From assembly GCF_047663525.1 (NCBI RefSeq), contig NC_092613.1, forward strand, positions 7,093,501 through 7,157,500: 64,000 nt of DNA. Direction: 5' to 3'. The stretch is from Anas platyrhynchos. Taxonomy: Eukaryota; Chordata; Aves; Anseriformes; Anatidae. Numbering within the stretch: position 1 is the stretch's first letter; each line of letters begins with the position of its first letter. Below, piece after piece: positions 10,301 through 31,134 of the stretch. The translations under genes and the position numbers were made by a program. The notes beneath the pieces were generated by a model. The model searched no databases and was not told the origin of the DNA. It worked only from the letters and a program-made list of their open reading frames with translations.

Positions 10301-13300
10301 TAGTTGTAGGTTTGTATGAACACTGGGCTATGGCCTAGTGCATTATATTAAAAATGAATCTCTTGAAACTTAAGTGGTGGTGTTTTTTCCTTTCTGGCTA
10401 CTCAGGTCAATCGAACATACTGCTGTGGAACCTACAGAGCAGGACCAATGCGGCAGATCAGTCTTGTTGGAGCTGTTGATGAAGAAGTTGGGGACTACTT
10501 CCCAGAATTTCTAGATATGTTAGAAGAATCTCCATTTCTGAGAGTAAGCAGTAATTTGTGGTGCTTTTCTTTAAAGACCTATAGATATTTAAATAATTAT
10601 GAAGTTTCATATATTTTAAAGTAATTAGAAACCTTACAGATATTTTCTCCATTGATGTGTTTATCATTGGAGCTACTGAAGATTGAGGTACGTTCGTTCC
10701 TGTGCCCAAATGAAAGGTGTTGAACTGACTTGCTACAGTTTTGGAAATAATTCAAAAATTAAGTGGAGTTTATTATCATATATATACACACACTACCTAA
10801 TCATTTATCTACTTCCCTAAAACCTAAGTTAGGTAAAGGTAGGTTGCAATGTATTTTACCTCTCAGAATGTCAGTTTTTATACTATTTCTCTGACAGTAG
10901 GTTCAAACTAGTTTTACTAAAGGCACTGTTTAATATATCCATCTCATCCAGTGCTTTGTGCTCTGTTTTCTTAGATGACTTTGCCCTGGGGTACTCTTTC
11001 TAGTCTCAGACTTCAGTGCAGGTCACAAAGTGATGATGGTCCCATAATGTGGGTGAGACCAGGAGAGCAGATGATCCCAACAGCTGATATGCCAAAATCA
11101 CCATTCAAGCGACGCCGGTAATGCTTTTTTCTGTATTAAACGAAAAACAGTGCAGTTATGTATGCTTTAGATTTGAGAATAAAACTGCTATTTTATATAT
11201 AATGTGTTATTTATGATGGTTATTTTATTTCATCACTTTTTATTATAATATGTCCTTGATCAATGCTTCATTAATACTTGTGCCTGTTTTGATTGTACTT
11301 CAGGAGATATGCTTATTCAGCTAACTTCCGTGGAAAGAACTAATTGTGTGGGTGAAATGCTCTTAAACATATCAGATCCTTTACACCATCAGAGTTGGAT
11401 TTTAATATTAGTGCTAAAACAGTTGTGATACTGTCTTCCTTCTCAGGAAATAATATGGTGCACATATATAAACTTGCCGTCTTTCTCAGAAAGAGTGTGC
11501 TATAGAAATTTTAGGAGCTTAAGAATTGGAAGGGTATTTTAATCATAATTTCCAGCAGAATTTCTGGAGATACTTCTAAATAATTAAATAATTAAGTATC
11601 TTTTTAAATAGCTCTATTTTACTTGCCATTAAGTTTCTGGAAGAATGTTTTTACCACAGGTGGAAAAAAATATAAATTTTTTTTTTAGCAATTGCATTTG
11701 TTATTTTATGAAGTTTGATCTCATAACCTGAATCGTACTTAGTTGTATTTGATTCAATCTTTTATGGCCCAATACCTAGATAAAGTTGGTCTTTGATTTT
11801 GAAGCCTGCTGTATACAATACTTCAGGAGTATTTTAATACAAGCATTTATTTTCTGAGTAGTCTGCCATATTTTTTAGCATGCCTTTTAATCATGTTATA
11901 GGTCAATGAATGAAATAAAGAATCTCCAGTACCTACCTCGGACCAGTGAGCCCCGTGAGGTTCTGTTTGAAGACCGAACAAGGGCTCACGCTGATCATGT
12001 GGGTCAAGGATTTGACTGGCAGAGTACGGCTGCTGTAGGTGTTCTGAAGGCTGTGCAGTTTGGGGAATGGTAAGTACCACCAAAATGGGACTATTACCAT
12101 GGGTGGGGGCAAGTCTAAATATTTTTCTCTCTTAAGAAAATTTGTTGGAAAACAAGCCTCATTAAAGAAATTGTCTAAAGCCTGTAAAATAAATGCAGTC
12201 TAGAGGTGAGAAATATAGGCTATGTATCTATTATTTTCTCTCTTGTTGAGGCAGTACAAAAGTTGTAACAGCAGTCTGCAGAAAATTTTAGTGACATACA
12301 AAAAAAAAGCCTCAAGATACCACGCCTGGACCATCATCTGTGATTGTTCATTTCCTGAGTATGTATATTAGTGCAACTCTTGTAAACAGTAATCGAAGAT
12401 CAGTGATGTAATTAACTTCATAGCTACAATGCTTTTTCATTTTGTGTACTTAAGGCATTGCTGTTGATCTTGCGTAGAAACGACAGACTCTCATGGTTAT
12501 TTTGGACAATTACAGTAGAATTTTGGTAGCATCATTAGCAATATTATTAGATTTTCATATGAATAAAGCTGCCAGAACTTCCTTTACCAATTCACAGTCA
12601 TTAGACAAAAAACAGCTGACTAACATTGTCCTTATTACAGTTTCAAAGTGCTGCATTGTTACATTTCTTTAATCAGGATTATTCTGTATAATTGTGGAAG
12701 AATTGAGGTAAGTTTTGGCTTCTAGAATTTACAGGATACTTCGGTATAGCAGCAATTTGAACCTCCTTGTCTGACATGTCAGTATAGTATTTGTCCACAA
12801 AAATCATCACTTCTGTTGTGCATGCATCAATAAAGTAAAATAAAAAAAAAAAAAAGAAAAACCTACAAATAATACCTACTCTCCTAAATAACATGCATAT
12901 TTACTGAGGAGTGATTAGACTTCATGTCCAGAAGAAAACTGAAGCAGCTTGTTCAACGAAGCAATTATCTATGTCAAGTTGTTTAAAAATTCCTGTAATT
13001 ATCTCTTTCTAGGAGTGACCAGCCTCGTATAACCAAAGATGTGGTTTGTTTCCATGCTGAAGATTTCACTGATGTTGTGCAGAGACTTCAGTTGGACTTG
13101 CACGAACCACCAGTGTCACAGGTATTTAATCTTTCCTACTGACAGCTCATTCTTAGTATTTTGGAGATAGCTTCTGATAGCTTTCAGATTTACTCTATAG
13201 CCAGCCCTTCTGCATCCCCAGTGGCTCTCAGTTCTTGCCTTCCTTAAGCAATTTTCCTTGTTTCCTTTCCACCAAGCTGGGATCTGTGCTGTGAATCACT

Positions 13301-15021
13301 TTATATTCTTCTGCCAGTCTCACCTCAGTGTCTTAGTTTTACAGTTATGATGACTGAAATAACCTGAGACCAGCAACCCTCACAGAGCAAAATCTACTGA
13401 TCTGGAATAAATGCATTACAAAAAGTATACTGTAGAGAAAAAATATACCACTGATATGTCTCCAGTATAAAAGTAACGTTTTTTTTGCATAAAAGATTCT
13501 GGCAGGTATTTACTTGTAGTTGAGTCCAATGGGAATTACTTTCCAGCTTCTATCTCAGATACCCAGGTTTTAACTATACACTTTGGAATTATTGATGGGT
13601 GTCTCAGGTGACTTTTCCACAAGGTCTTTCTTTTTTTTAACTTGTCCTAGGGGTTGCAATGATTGCTGCAGGCACCTTGCCATTGGGACTGGAATGCCAG
13701 CTTTTATACTGTATCAATGCCTTTAAACATTCATCTCGCATCTTGACATCTCACATCTCGACATAATGCTTGTGGAATGTTTCATACTTTTAAGTAATTT
13801 TTCAACAATGTGTGGATTTTCAATTGCTCAGTAATAATTTTGAAGATAAGAAATGGCAGGTACCTTTCACAGAATCACAGATTTACTGAGGTTGGAAGTG
13901 ACATATTAAGATCAAGTCCAGCCCCTCTGTGCAGGTTCAGCTAGGGCAGGCTGCCCAGGACTGTGCGCAGTCAGGTTGGGTTGTTATCTCCCAGCACTAT
14001 TTCTGGGTGGAGGTATTGCTAACTTAATGTTAATCATTTTCCTTCTTTCTCCATTGTGTTTGTTTACATTTGTTCTACCTCCTGTTGGTAATAAGAGGTT
14101 TATGCAGTATCTAAGTACTGAAGCCTGCTGGGTAGGTAGCTCCCTGTACTAGCTAGTAGTAATGAACAGTGTCTAGAAAGTATATGCTCTAGGAACAATT
14201 TTAAATTGATTAAAAATCATGTATGCCTCTTCCTGGCTTTTTAATACCCTGATGTTGCCTTAGGATATGAAGGCATCTAAACTCAGTTATGGCAGCCAAA
14301 ACAATGCAGCCTTATGTCAAATCTACTGTTTTCAGCCGTGACTGTAGAGTGTTTTCAGCTGTTCATCATCCTCTCAAAGATGTACACATTAGATAAATGA
14401 GAATTGGATTTTTTTAATGTAATTTTAAAAAATGAACTCTTACCTGTTTGAATAGCTGCATTCTGATCGAGGTACAAAGTGTGTTGAAAATAGGTGGATA
14501 CTGAATTGTTTACCCTGAACAGAGTATACCACTAACTTTACCATCTTTCCTTCTCCCAGTGTGTTCAATGGGTGGATGAAGCCAAACTAAACCAAATGAG
14601 ACGGGAAGGCATTCGCTATGCTAGAATTCAGTTGTGTGACAATGACATCTACTTCATCCCTAGAAATGTCATTCATCAGTTCAAAACAGTGTCAGCAGTC
14701 TGCAGCTTAGCTTGGCACATAAGACTTAAACAATATCACCCTGTGGGGGAGACTTCTCAAAGTACAGAAAGCGATTCAAACTTGAACAGTAGCGTTCCTG
14801 GAAAGACAGAGTCAGAAGGTGAATCACAATGTGTGAGTGTAAAAATAGAGGCTGAAGAACCAGGTACAGAAATGCAGCTTACAACAGGGGTGCTTTCTTC
14901 CTCTGTTTCTTCAATATCAGGACTTGTGCAACCACATCAGGTGGCCCAGCCCCTTCCAGCTTTTAAAGTAGAGTCTAATCAGCAACACAATCCACAGGGT
15001 CATGCAGGCTCTTCTGTGTGA
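902..15021 (+). CDS. RSBN1: Round spermatid basic protein 1 (JmjC-like nuclear protein), complete, 7 coding exons
   Basis: Joined exons: 902-1334, 5132-5802, 10406-10543, 10975-11117, 11902-12069, 13013-13121, 14560-15021. They encode 707 residues in one uninterrupted frame. From the end of exon 1 onward the protein is nearly identical to human RSBN1. The human protein is longer at its N-terminus; here the first in-frame ATG matches the internal human MAAQV. Order: low-complexity Ala/Pro/Gly region with a His run (102-105), Lys-rich nuclear targeting block (162-172), conserved core from about 190 to 620, Ser/Glu-rich tail. Family knowledge: worm DPY-21 and mouse ROSBIN (RSBN1) were reported as JmjC-type H4K20me2 demethylases. 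H491-x-D493 and H593 are my candidates for the Fe(II) triad (inference). The site is nuclear chromatin. Introns other than those listed separately show nothing recognisable. Confidence 0.97.
1335..5131 (+). other. RSBN1: RSBN1 intron 1
   Basis: A 3.8 kb intron, GC-rich for the first 250 bases, then AT-rich with T tracts (for example 4612-4628). An isolated open stretch at 2608-2895 has no recognisable similarity. No repeat family was recognised. Confidence 0.85.
5132..5802 (+). CDS. RSBN1: RSBN1 coding exon 2
   Basis: The largest exon. The acceptor GCCAG precedes 5132 and the donor GTAAGA follows at 5803. It encodes [12 protein letters not shown], the basic [11 protein letters not shown] block (residues 162-172), then highly conserved [17 protein letters not shown] and [16 protein letters not shown]. 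It ends in FHSQ, phase 0. Confidence 0.97.
5803..10405 (+). other. RSBN1: RSBN1 intron 2
   Basis: A 4.6 kb intron of even, AT-leaning composition. I see no coding exon, RNA gene or recognised interspersed repeat. Short open stretches (8095-8289 and 9543-9893, minus strand) look like chance. Confidence 0.8.
10406..10543 (+). CDS. RSBN1: RSBN1 coding exon 3
   Basis: 46 codons, phase 0 at both ends, CTCAG acceptor and GTAAGC donor. It encodes [20 protein letters not shown] and ends at EESPFLR, matching human nearly residue for residue. Confidence 0.97.
10975..11117 (+). CDS. RSBN1: RSBN1 coding exon 4
   Basis: TTAG acceptor, donor GTAATG. It encodes [17 protein letters not shown] and the conserved [19 protein letters not shown]. 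It ends in phase 2 inside the RRR run. Confidence 0.96.
11902..12069 (+). CDS. RSBN1: RSBN1 coding exon 5 (candidate HxD motif)
   Basis: ATAG acceptor, donor GTAAGT. It encodes [20 protein letters not shown], then [17 protein letters not shown]. The H491-x-D493 pair is the likely first half of the JmjC iron-binding triad. Phase 2 at the end. Confidence 0.96.
13013..13121 (+). CDS. RSBN1: RSBN1 coding exon 6
   Basis: CTAG acceptor, donor GTATTT. It encodes [20 protein letters not shown] and [14 protein letters not shown]. Phase 0 at the end. Confidence 0.96.
13122..14559 (+). other. RSBN1: RSBN1 intron 6, containing a CR1 fragment
   Basis: A 1.4 kb intron whose only recognisable element is the CR1 tail near 13869-13995. 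Confidence 0.85.
13869..13995 (-). mobile_element. CR1 LINE 3'-end fragment
   Basis: The stretch starts CACAGAATCACAG, then GAGGTTGGAAGTGACAT, and goes on to GGGCAGGCTGCCCAGG. This is the reverse complement of the bird CR1 3' terminus, ending in ATTCTGTG-type octamer repeats. It is a short, diverged 5'-truncated copy, non-coding and inactive, in antisense orientation inside an RSBN1 intron. Confidence 0.8.
14560..15021 (+). CDS. RSBN1: RSBN1 coding exon 7 (terminal)
   Basis: The CCCAG acceptor precedes 14560. It encodes [20 protein letters not shown], then [21 protein letters not shown]593 in that segment resembles the third JmjC iron ligand. The diverged Ser/Glu-rich tail ends in HAGSSV (human ends TTSV). 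Stop TGA at 15019-15021. Confidence 0.97.
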   Translation, partial: CVQWVDEAKLNQMRREGIRYARIQLCDNDIYFIPRNVIHQFKTVSAVCSLAWHIRLKQYHPVGETSQSTESDSNLNSSVPGKTESEGESQCVSVKIEAEEPGTEMQLTTGVLSSSVSSISGLVQPHQVAQPLPAFKVESNQQHNPQGHAGSSV

Positions 15022-15493
15022 TATGTATATAATCAAACATTTTTTAACAACTTTTTAAAATTTTGATGTGAAGTTATAGTTTTATAACTGGCTTATGTTT
15101 TATTGGAGAAATCTTGCCTATAATTCTATAGAGAAAGGTGACATTCCAAAATGTCAAGCATATCTTTTTTACACAGATTATGCAAAATTCAAGTTGTATT
15201 TTAACCCCTTAGTACAACCTGTAACAGTGGTCTACCACTTCTTTCTGTTTCAGTAAAGAGATATTGAATATCTCCTCAAAATCAGAATGAAATTCCTCCA
15301 GGAACATAAAATGATTGAACTGTATTGGTCAGTGTTATTTCCCTGTTTTTACTTTATTCTTCACCAGAAAGTGATGTTTTCGTAGAAGGCTTACAAAGAA
15401 CTTTCCCATCTCATTTTAATTGCTTAAAAAAAGAGAAAGCACAGCACTTTTGTTGATGTTTTGTGAAATTTTTGGTATGTCTGTTGTTGACAT

Positions 15494-15525
15494 GTTGGTT
15501 TATATACAAGTTGGTTTATATACAA
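15494..15525 (+). repeat. 16-bp perfect tandem duplication in the RSBN1 3'UTR
   Basis: GTTGGTTTATATACAA occurs twice without a gap (15494-15509 and 15510-15525). Confidence 0.9.
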
Positions 15526-15952
15526 GCTCTAGAAATTGATCTGTATTTCTTACAGTTCCTACAAAGGTGATCTGTAAAATTAACTGAAGAAAGTGTCTGA
15601 TCCTGTTGAAATGCAATGACTTACTGACCTAACACTTTTCATAGCACTGCTTATTAGTATTTGGTGTGAGGGTTTTGCTTCCAAAGTACATCTTCCCGGA
15701 ACATGATTAATACTAGTGTCAAAATCAGAGAATCTATTGGTAGTCTTATGGAGGAAACTGCTATCTTTGAGCACTTTAAGGCTTTAAAATGCTAACCAAC
15801 TTGGCAGCTTGTTTTGATCAGGTCGTAATATATGTCCAATGGAACCACACTTTCCCTTGTACTGATGCACTTAATATAATAGCGTTGAGTTGGTAACTGA
15901 CTTACACAACAAGAATGTCCTTATTCTAGGAAGTTCTGTATTACTGTTTCAC

Positions 15953-15958
15953 AATAAA
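15953..15958 (+). terminator. RSBN1: Candidate RSBN1 poly(A) signal
   Basis: A canonical AATAAA about 930 bases after the stop, followed by a TG-containing region. Not supported by any transcript here. Confidence 0.45.
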
Positions 15959-17103
15959 AAGTATTATGGCATTGGACTGCTGTTTCCATGTGTAGCTTTT
16001 GGGTGCCCAGGTACTGTGGAAAAATCAGTGGCACGTGCTAAATACGTAGAGTGTCAGCTATCAACAGTTCTTGAACAATCTTTCAATATTTCTAAATGTT
16101 AATGTGTAATCTGTATTTGACTTTCACTTACCCCATTTATTATTGCCCTTTCCAGTCATCAAAAGGAAGAGTCCTGTCCCTCTCACCCTCTCCCTTCCCC
16201 CTACCCACATTTAGAGTACAAGTTGGGTTTTGGTGCAAGTTAAGCTGTGTCCAGATAACTTTGTTCTGATCCTCAGTGGGGTAGGAAAGATTTGAAACAC
16301 TATGTTAGACTAGACAAAAGCAGAGATGCTGTGTTAGTTCTGGATGCATCTTTTTAATATCAATTATTACTCTTCTCTTTATAAGGGTCTCTAAAATATG
16401 TTACTCTACGATAAATCTTACTTTGTGCAATATTGTTTGTGTAGGCTTTTATATACATATTAGCACCTCAATGTAGAGGTCACTATTTTAAACTGATAGA
16501 AAAATAATCATCAGAAGATACTGCAGTGATTAGTTAGAACCTGTATTACTCCTTATGTGTATGTATGTATTGTCTTCGGTACAAAAATGAGGACTAGGAA
16601 ATATTTCAATTTAAAACTAACTTACAGATTGAAGTGGTAGTGACTTGTTTAGTAATCTGTGTAAATAAGGTGTTAGAATGGAAAGCTTTTATGATAAAAT
16701 GTGATTCATGCAGGGGTGTAATTTAATCTTAGCAGAAATTCTAGATGATCCAGACTGGTTCATAAATGAGCAGTCTGTTTTCTGGTGGGTTTTTTCCACT
16801 TTTTATGTTGAGAGGAATTTCATAGCTTTAAGGGTTGTGCAAAGTAAAATTCCTCACAGGCAATAGTGGTTTCAGTTCATCCTTCACATTTGAAGATTGT
16901 ATTACCCAAGGGTGTTCTTTCCTTTAAGAAGTCTGCTAGTCTTCCAAGTGCCCGTTTTCCTTCTCACATGTGCTATTCTTCAGTTGTGTCAGTAGAGGTA
17001 CATAATAAGGTGGGTGTTCTTTGTCAGCCAGCACTGTACAATCACTCAGGAATGGACAAATCTGCAGCTACTTCAGTGATTCCACAAACATCTTTAATGG
17101 CAC

Positions 17104-17109
17104 AATAAA
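17104..17109 (+). terminator. RSBN1: Alternative RSBN1 poly(A) signal
   Basis: AATAAA, with ATTAAA about 45 bases further on. The downstream region is not clearly GT-rich, so this is weaker than the 15953 site. Confidence 0.3.
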
Positions 17110-18560
17110 CTACTTAAGAGCCCCCATACAGCAAATTGTCTACTTTATATTAAAAGCTGAAATAGAATGAAGGGGGAATCAATTTGGAAGCCCTCTGTAA
17201 ATTCTAATAGCATTTTTTAAATGGATAAAGGAAAGAGACCAGACTGGCACAGGTTGCTTGTATATCTCTAGGTTTAGTGAAATCTGTGCCTATAGCCTGA
17301 CATACCACAGAAACGCTCTGGCATCTCTTTGGATGGAGGGAAGTGATCTGTAGTACCATGCGCTATTTACATTCAGTTCAATTACTAATGTGATATCGAT
17401 CTAATATCAAATTTAAATATAGAAATGTACCTTCAAATGGCTTGAATGTTGCTGATACTGTTCTAGCATGCTTGGAAGACTGAGGAAGAGCAGAGCAAAC
17501 TGTATACAATCTTTATAAAAATCTGTTTCCAAAGTATATTCTCAACTTTGTTATGCTTTAACCAAAATGACGTTCTGCTTTCAAACTCCACCTCAGATCT
17601 GGATGTGTAGTATGAGAGAGATTGCTTGTGAAGCTGGTCGCCAAACTTTCTAGCCATTACTTCAGAACCACTTCAATTCCACTGAAATCAATAGAGCATA
17701 GTTAGAACAATGCTTTGATGTGAAATATGCAAACATTTTTTTTCAGCAAAAATGTTGATTTTTTTTTTAAGCTATGGCTATTCAGAAATGAAGTAATGCA
17801 TTGAAACCATTTAGTGTACAAGCAAAACAAATCTCTGGTTAAGTCAAAGTAATTATTTCTGAATATATCTCACACTAAATAGCTGCTTGAATTTCTCTAA
17901 GATTTCATAAAAAAGCTTGTATGTAGAGATAATCAAACTGGCATATTTCATGAGTTGTTTTAATAGATCTCAGGAGTACCACCAGGAGAGATGCAGAACA
18001 GTTCATAAATGCCAGTGCTGCTCAGTTACTATAAACTATCAATTCTCCGTTTATGTGGCTCCTGTGATGTTTGTGCCTAATTTCTTTTTAGCTTACGTCA
18101 TCAGCAACTATCTAGAAAAACACTCGTGCTTTGTACTGGGGACAACTACTCCTTGACCAAGTATTCTAAGCCTACAGGCTTAGGGTTCTGTTTTCAATAC
18201 AGTGCTGTTGATAAAAACAACTGTCAGGATAAAGAGGAGTGGCTCAGTTGCACAAGTGAACTAGCAGAACACAGTTTAAAGACGAAATATCAGTTATCTT
18301 CGCTTTCCTCTCTCCTTCAGCCATGCTAGAAGTCGTTCTGTGCAGGTACTTGACACATTCTCTTCCAGGAAGGTGGGACACTCACTGGAGTGTTCTCAGG
18401 GGATTTATAATAACCTTTTTTCGTAGGTACAGATCTTGCCATACAGAAAAAGGGCTCCGTACTGTACTCTGTCAGATCTACACATTACAGTTTAGTTCCC
18501 CTGGACGATGCTAATTGTCAGATCTTCTACCACAGACAAAAGTTAAAGTCCTTCTCCTGG
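17110..18560. other. Intergenic stretch between RSBN1 and PHTF1
   Basis: AT-rich, non-repetitive sequence. Short open stretches (17917-18156, 18126-18329, 18323-18514) carry no recognisable protein. It may be distal RSBN1 3'UTR. Confidence 0.6.
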
Positions 18561-18599
18561 CACGGCCTGCCATTTTCAGGTCTCAACCAACTGAGTGAT

Positions 18600-18860
18600 A
18601 AACTCCTGAAATCCGCCTTTCCTAGGAACGCGAAGCGCTTGTAGGCGTTCGCCTGTCAAAGGGGTGCAAGAGGAGCATTTTGTTTTTTCCCCCAGAAAAG
18701 CAACCTTCCCCCCCGAAGCCCTGCGTGCTGTCCTTGCGTCTGTCCGGCCACAAATCCCACCAGAAGCCCCCCGGGGCAGGGCGGCCCTGGGCTGCTGTAG
18801 CACATGGCCCCAAGAAGCGTCACGGGGGCACTCCGAACTGCGTCTGAAGGCATACGTATG
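18600..18860. other. CpG-rich block upstream of PHTF1
   Basis: About 260 bp with many CpGs, C runs and several overlapping open frames on both strands, separated from the PHTF1 island by about 400 bp of AT-richer DNA. It includes an imperfect inverted repeat, GCGAA (18630 region) to TTCGC (18650 region). It could be an alternative promoter, an enhancer or an upstream exon. No splice structure or protein match supports a gene. Confidence 0.4.
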
Positions 18861-19245
18861 CTTCTGGTTTCTTTGTACAACGTGTAAAGAGAGTTCTGTA
18901 TTGCTGTTTTTGTGGTTTGATTTGGATTGGCAGCTAAGATTATTATTATTTTTTTTTTTTCTGTGGTTTTAATTTATCTAAGGTCTTTGCCTACAGAGGA
19001 CGTGTACAATTGCCTGGAAGACTGTTTGCTTTGTGCGGCCTTAGTATATTTATTGACATTTAGCAAGTGTTTTGCGAGGTTTTTACGACGAGCGGTGTAA
19101 GCGCTGTGTGAACCCTCTGCCGCGGTGCATTTCCTCCGGTAGCTGACTGTACGAGAGTGTCAAACTGTTAAGCTATTCCTTTGTAAAATAGTTGAGCGGA
19201 ATGCATAGAATTTTTTTTTTTTTCTTCCTGTAAAGTATTTTTTTA

Positions 19246-19251
19246 AATAAA
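19246..19251 (+). terminator. Distal AATAAA just before the PHTF1 island
   Basis: AATAAA followed by T-rich sequence (GATTTTGTCCCTTTAT), ending where the CpG island begins. It could end a 4.2 kb RSBN1 3'UTR or be a chance match. Confidence 0.25.
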
Positions 19252-19432
19252 CAAAGTCTGATTTTGTCCCTTTATCCCCGCCTCGCTCCTTGTCGCGCCT
19301 CACGGGGGCGGGCCGGGGCCTCTCGGCGCTCCCCTCACGCTGCCCGGCCCCGGCCCGGGGCGGTGCCAGGCGGCGGCAGCCGAGCACCGGGCGGGCGGCG
19401 CGCGGCGGTCTCCGGGGTAACGGCGGCACCGG

Positions 19433-19460
19433 CGGACCGGGACCGGGACCGGGACCGGGG
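19433..19460 (+). repeat. GGGACC hexamer repeat
   Basis: About four consecutive copies of GGGACC lie 40-60 bp upstream of the PHTF1 start codon, likely in the 5'UTR. Such GC-rich repeats can vary in copy number. Confidence 0.8.
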
Positions 19461-19496
19461 GCTGAGGCCGGCACCGGGAGCCCGGGGCCGCGCCTC

Positions 19497-29654
<10,158 letters not shown>

Positions 29655-31030
29655 GCTGACCAAACATCAGCACTCAGCCATCTGCTCCACCAGGACAGAC
29701 CAGAGCCCAGTGGCTTGGGCAGAAAGCAGAGGCGCGCTCACACTACAGAAAGATGTAACCGCCGAGGGCTTCAACAGTCTCAGCGTATGTACTGAACGTT
29801 GTTCCTCTGCTGTACTGTTCTGTAACTCTACTGGGCTTATTAGTTACCTTATGGCATACACATGTACAACAGGATAAAGGGGGCTAAATACTAGTAGCTG
29901 AGATTGAAAATATCAGGAATTGTGTGCACATACTGTGGGGCATCAAACACGGTAAGAGTCATGGTACTGCTCTTACTGGGGTGGCGCGATGGGTGCCTTG
30001 TTTAACACCCATCAATCCTGTGCATGAGCTAAACGAAGAGGCCTCCTGGTTCAGTCTGCATCATTTCCAGAGAGCACTGGAGCTACACTGACTTCAGAGC
30101 TCTGTTCAGCTAGACAATACTTAAAGGCAGTTACCTGAATGTGCTGAGGGCTTTGCCTCTTTATCGTGAGCTACTGCAGGATGCAGTGAAATTCAGTCCG
30201 CACAAGCTGAACACTGCCCCTACGCTGACAGTTGTTGAGCTTGCAGCTGCATAGTAGATACAACAGATTAATACTGGGTAGCTTACATTAGGCTTACTGC
30301 AAATAAATTACTGTTTTTTTGAAAACATCAGTTACGTGAGAACAACCTTACAACACAACGCATAGAACAGCTGGCAACTACAAGTATTTTGCTATGTTCA
30401 TTCCCGCTAACATCTCCGTTAGGGTTAGTCAGTGGGCAGGTAGTAGCACGGGCTGTGTACAAAGGACATGCTCCTGTACCTACTGGTGACGCACCAAACC
30501 CAGTGTTCTGTGAAGCTGCTGCAGCCGTGCACTGCACTAGTGCCTTACACTGGAATACCTAAGGAAGTGTTCTGTTGCGTGGATCAGGTTAGTGGGAGAT
30601 AAGTTACAAAGACCTCACTTAAAAATAGATTGTTTAGAAAAGGCATAGGAGAGAAAAAAAAAAAAGGCTATCAAACTTGCATTTTCCTTAAGTTTTGTGA
30701 CTATTACCTTCAATTATATTAGCAATGGAAAAAAACAAACCAACCAACCAACCTTCTCATAGCTTCATTCTTTCACTTAAGGAGTAAGAGGGCATGAGAA
30801 TCTTGGGTAGCAAATTGTTTATAGCTATTTTCTGTACAAGGAAAGATTGTAAGATGGAAAAGGAAATGACATTTTTATATATCAAAATGTACAAATAAAC
30901 CTACAGTACAAGTATTTCATCGTAAACAATTGTTTCTACTTGACTTCATGATTTTTATATTACCTTTGTTATTTGAACCCGGAGTCCAGAAAACTTCCAA
31001 TAATAAACTGCATTTGTTTTCCAGAAGAGT
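29655..31030 (+). other. PHTF1: PHTF1 3'UTR
   Basis: Non-coding. Possible poly(A) signals are AATAAA at 30302, 30894 and 31002. The last is best placed, with GT-rich TATGTTTGTGGGT following at about 31032. A short CAAC tetramer run lies near 30738-30753. Confidence 0.6.
31002..31007 (+). terminator. PHTF1: Likely PHTF1 poly(A) signal
   Basis: AATAAA, with a T/GT-rich downstream element (CATTTGTTTTCC, then TATGTTTGTGGG) at the expected distance. Earlier AATAAA copies at 30302 and 30894 could give shorter mRNAs. Confidence 0.55.
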
Positions 31031-31134
31031 ATTATGTTTGTGGGTAAAATCTGGGTTATATATTTATCTGTTTAAAGTATCACACCACTGAAAGTCAGCA
31101 GACAATCTATTTTATACAGTGCAGAACCAACAAG

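Larger units (their letters stand above)
15022..15980 (+). other. RSBN1: RSBN1 3'UTR (proximal form)
   Basis: Non-coding AT-rich sequence after the stop. The first canonical poly(A) signal is AATAAA at 15953. It is followed by TG-rich sequence (GCTGTTTCCATGTGTAG), so a short 3'UTR of about 0.95 kb is plausible. A longer form is possible: see the AATAAA at 17104 and at 19246. Confidence 0.5.

Noticed and set aside
18576-18972. Several overlapping open frames on both strands
   Set aside because: Explained by CpG-rich composition; none resembles a protein. Kept only as a possible regulatory block.
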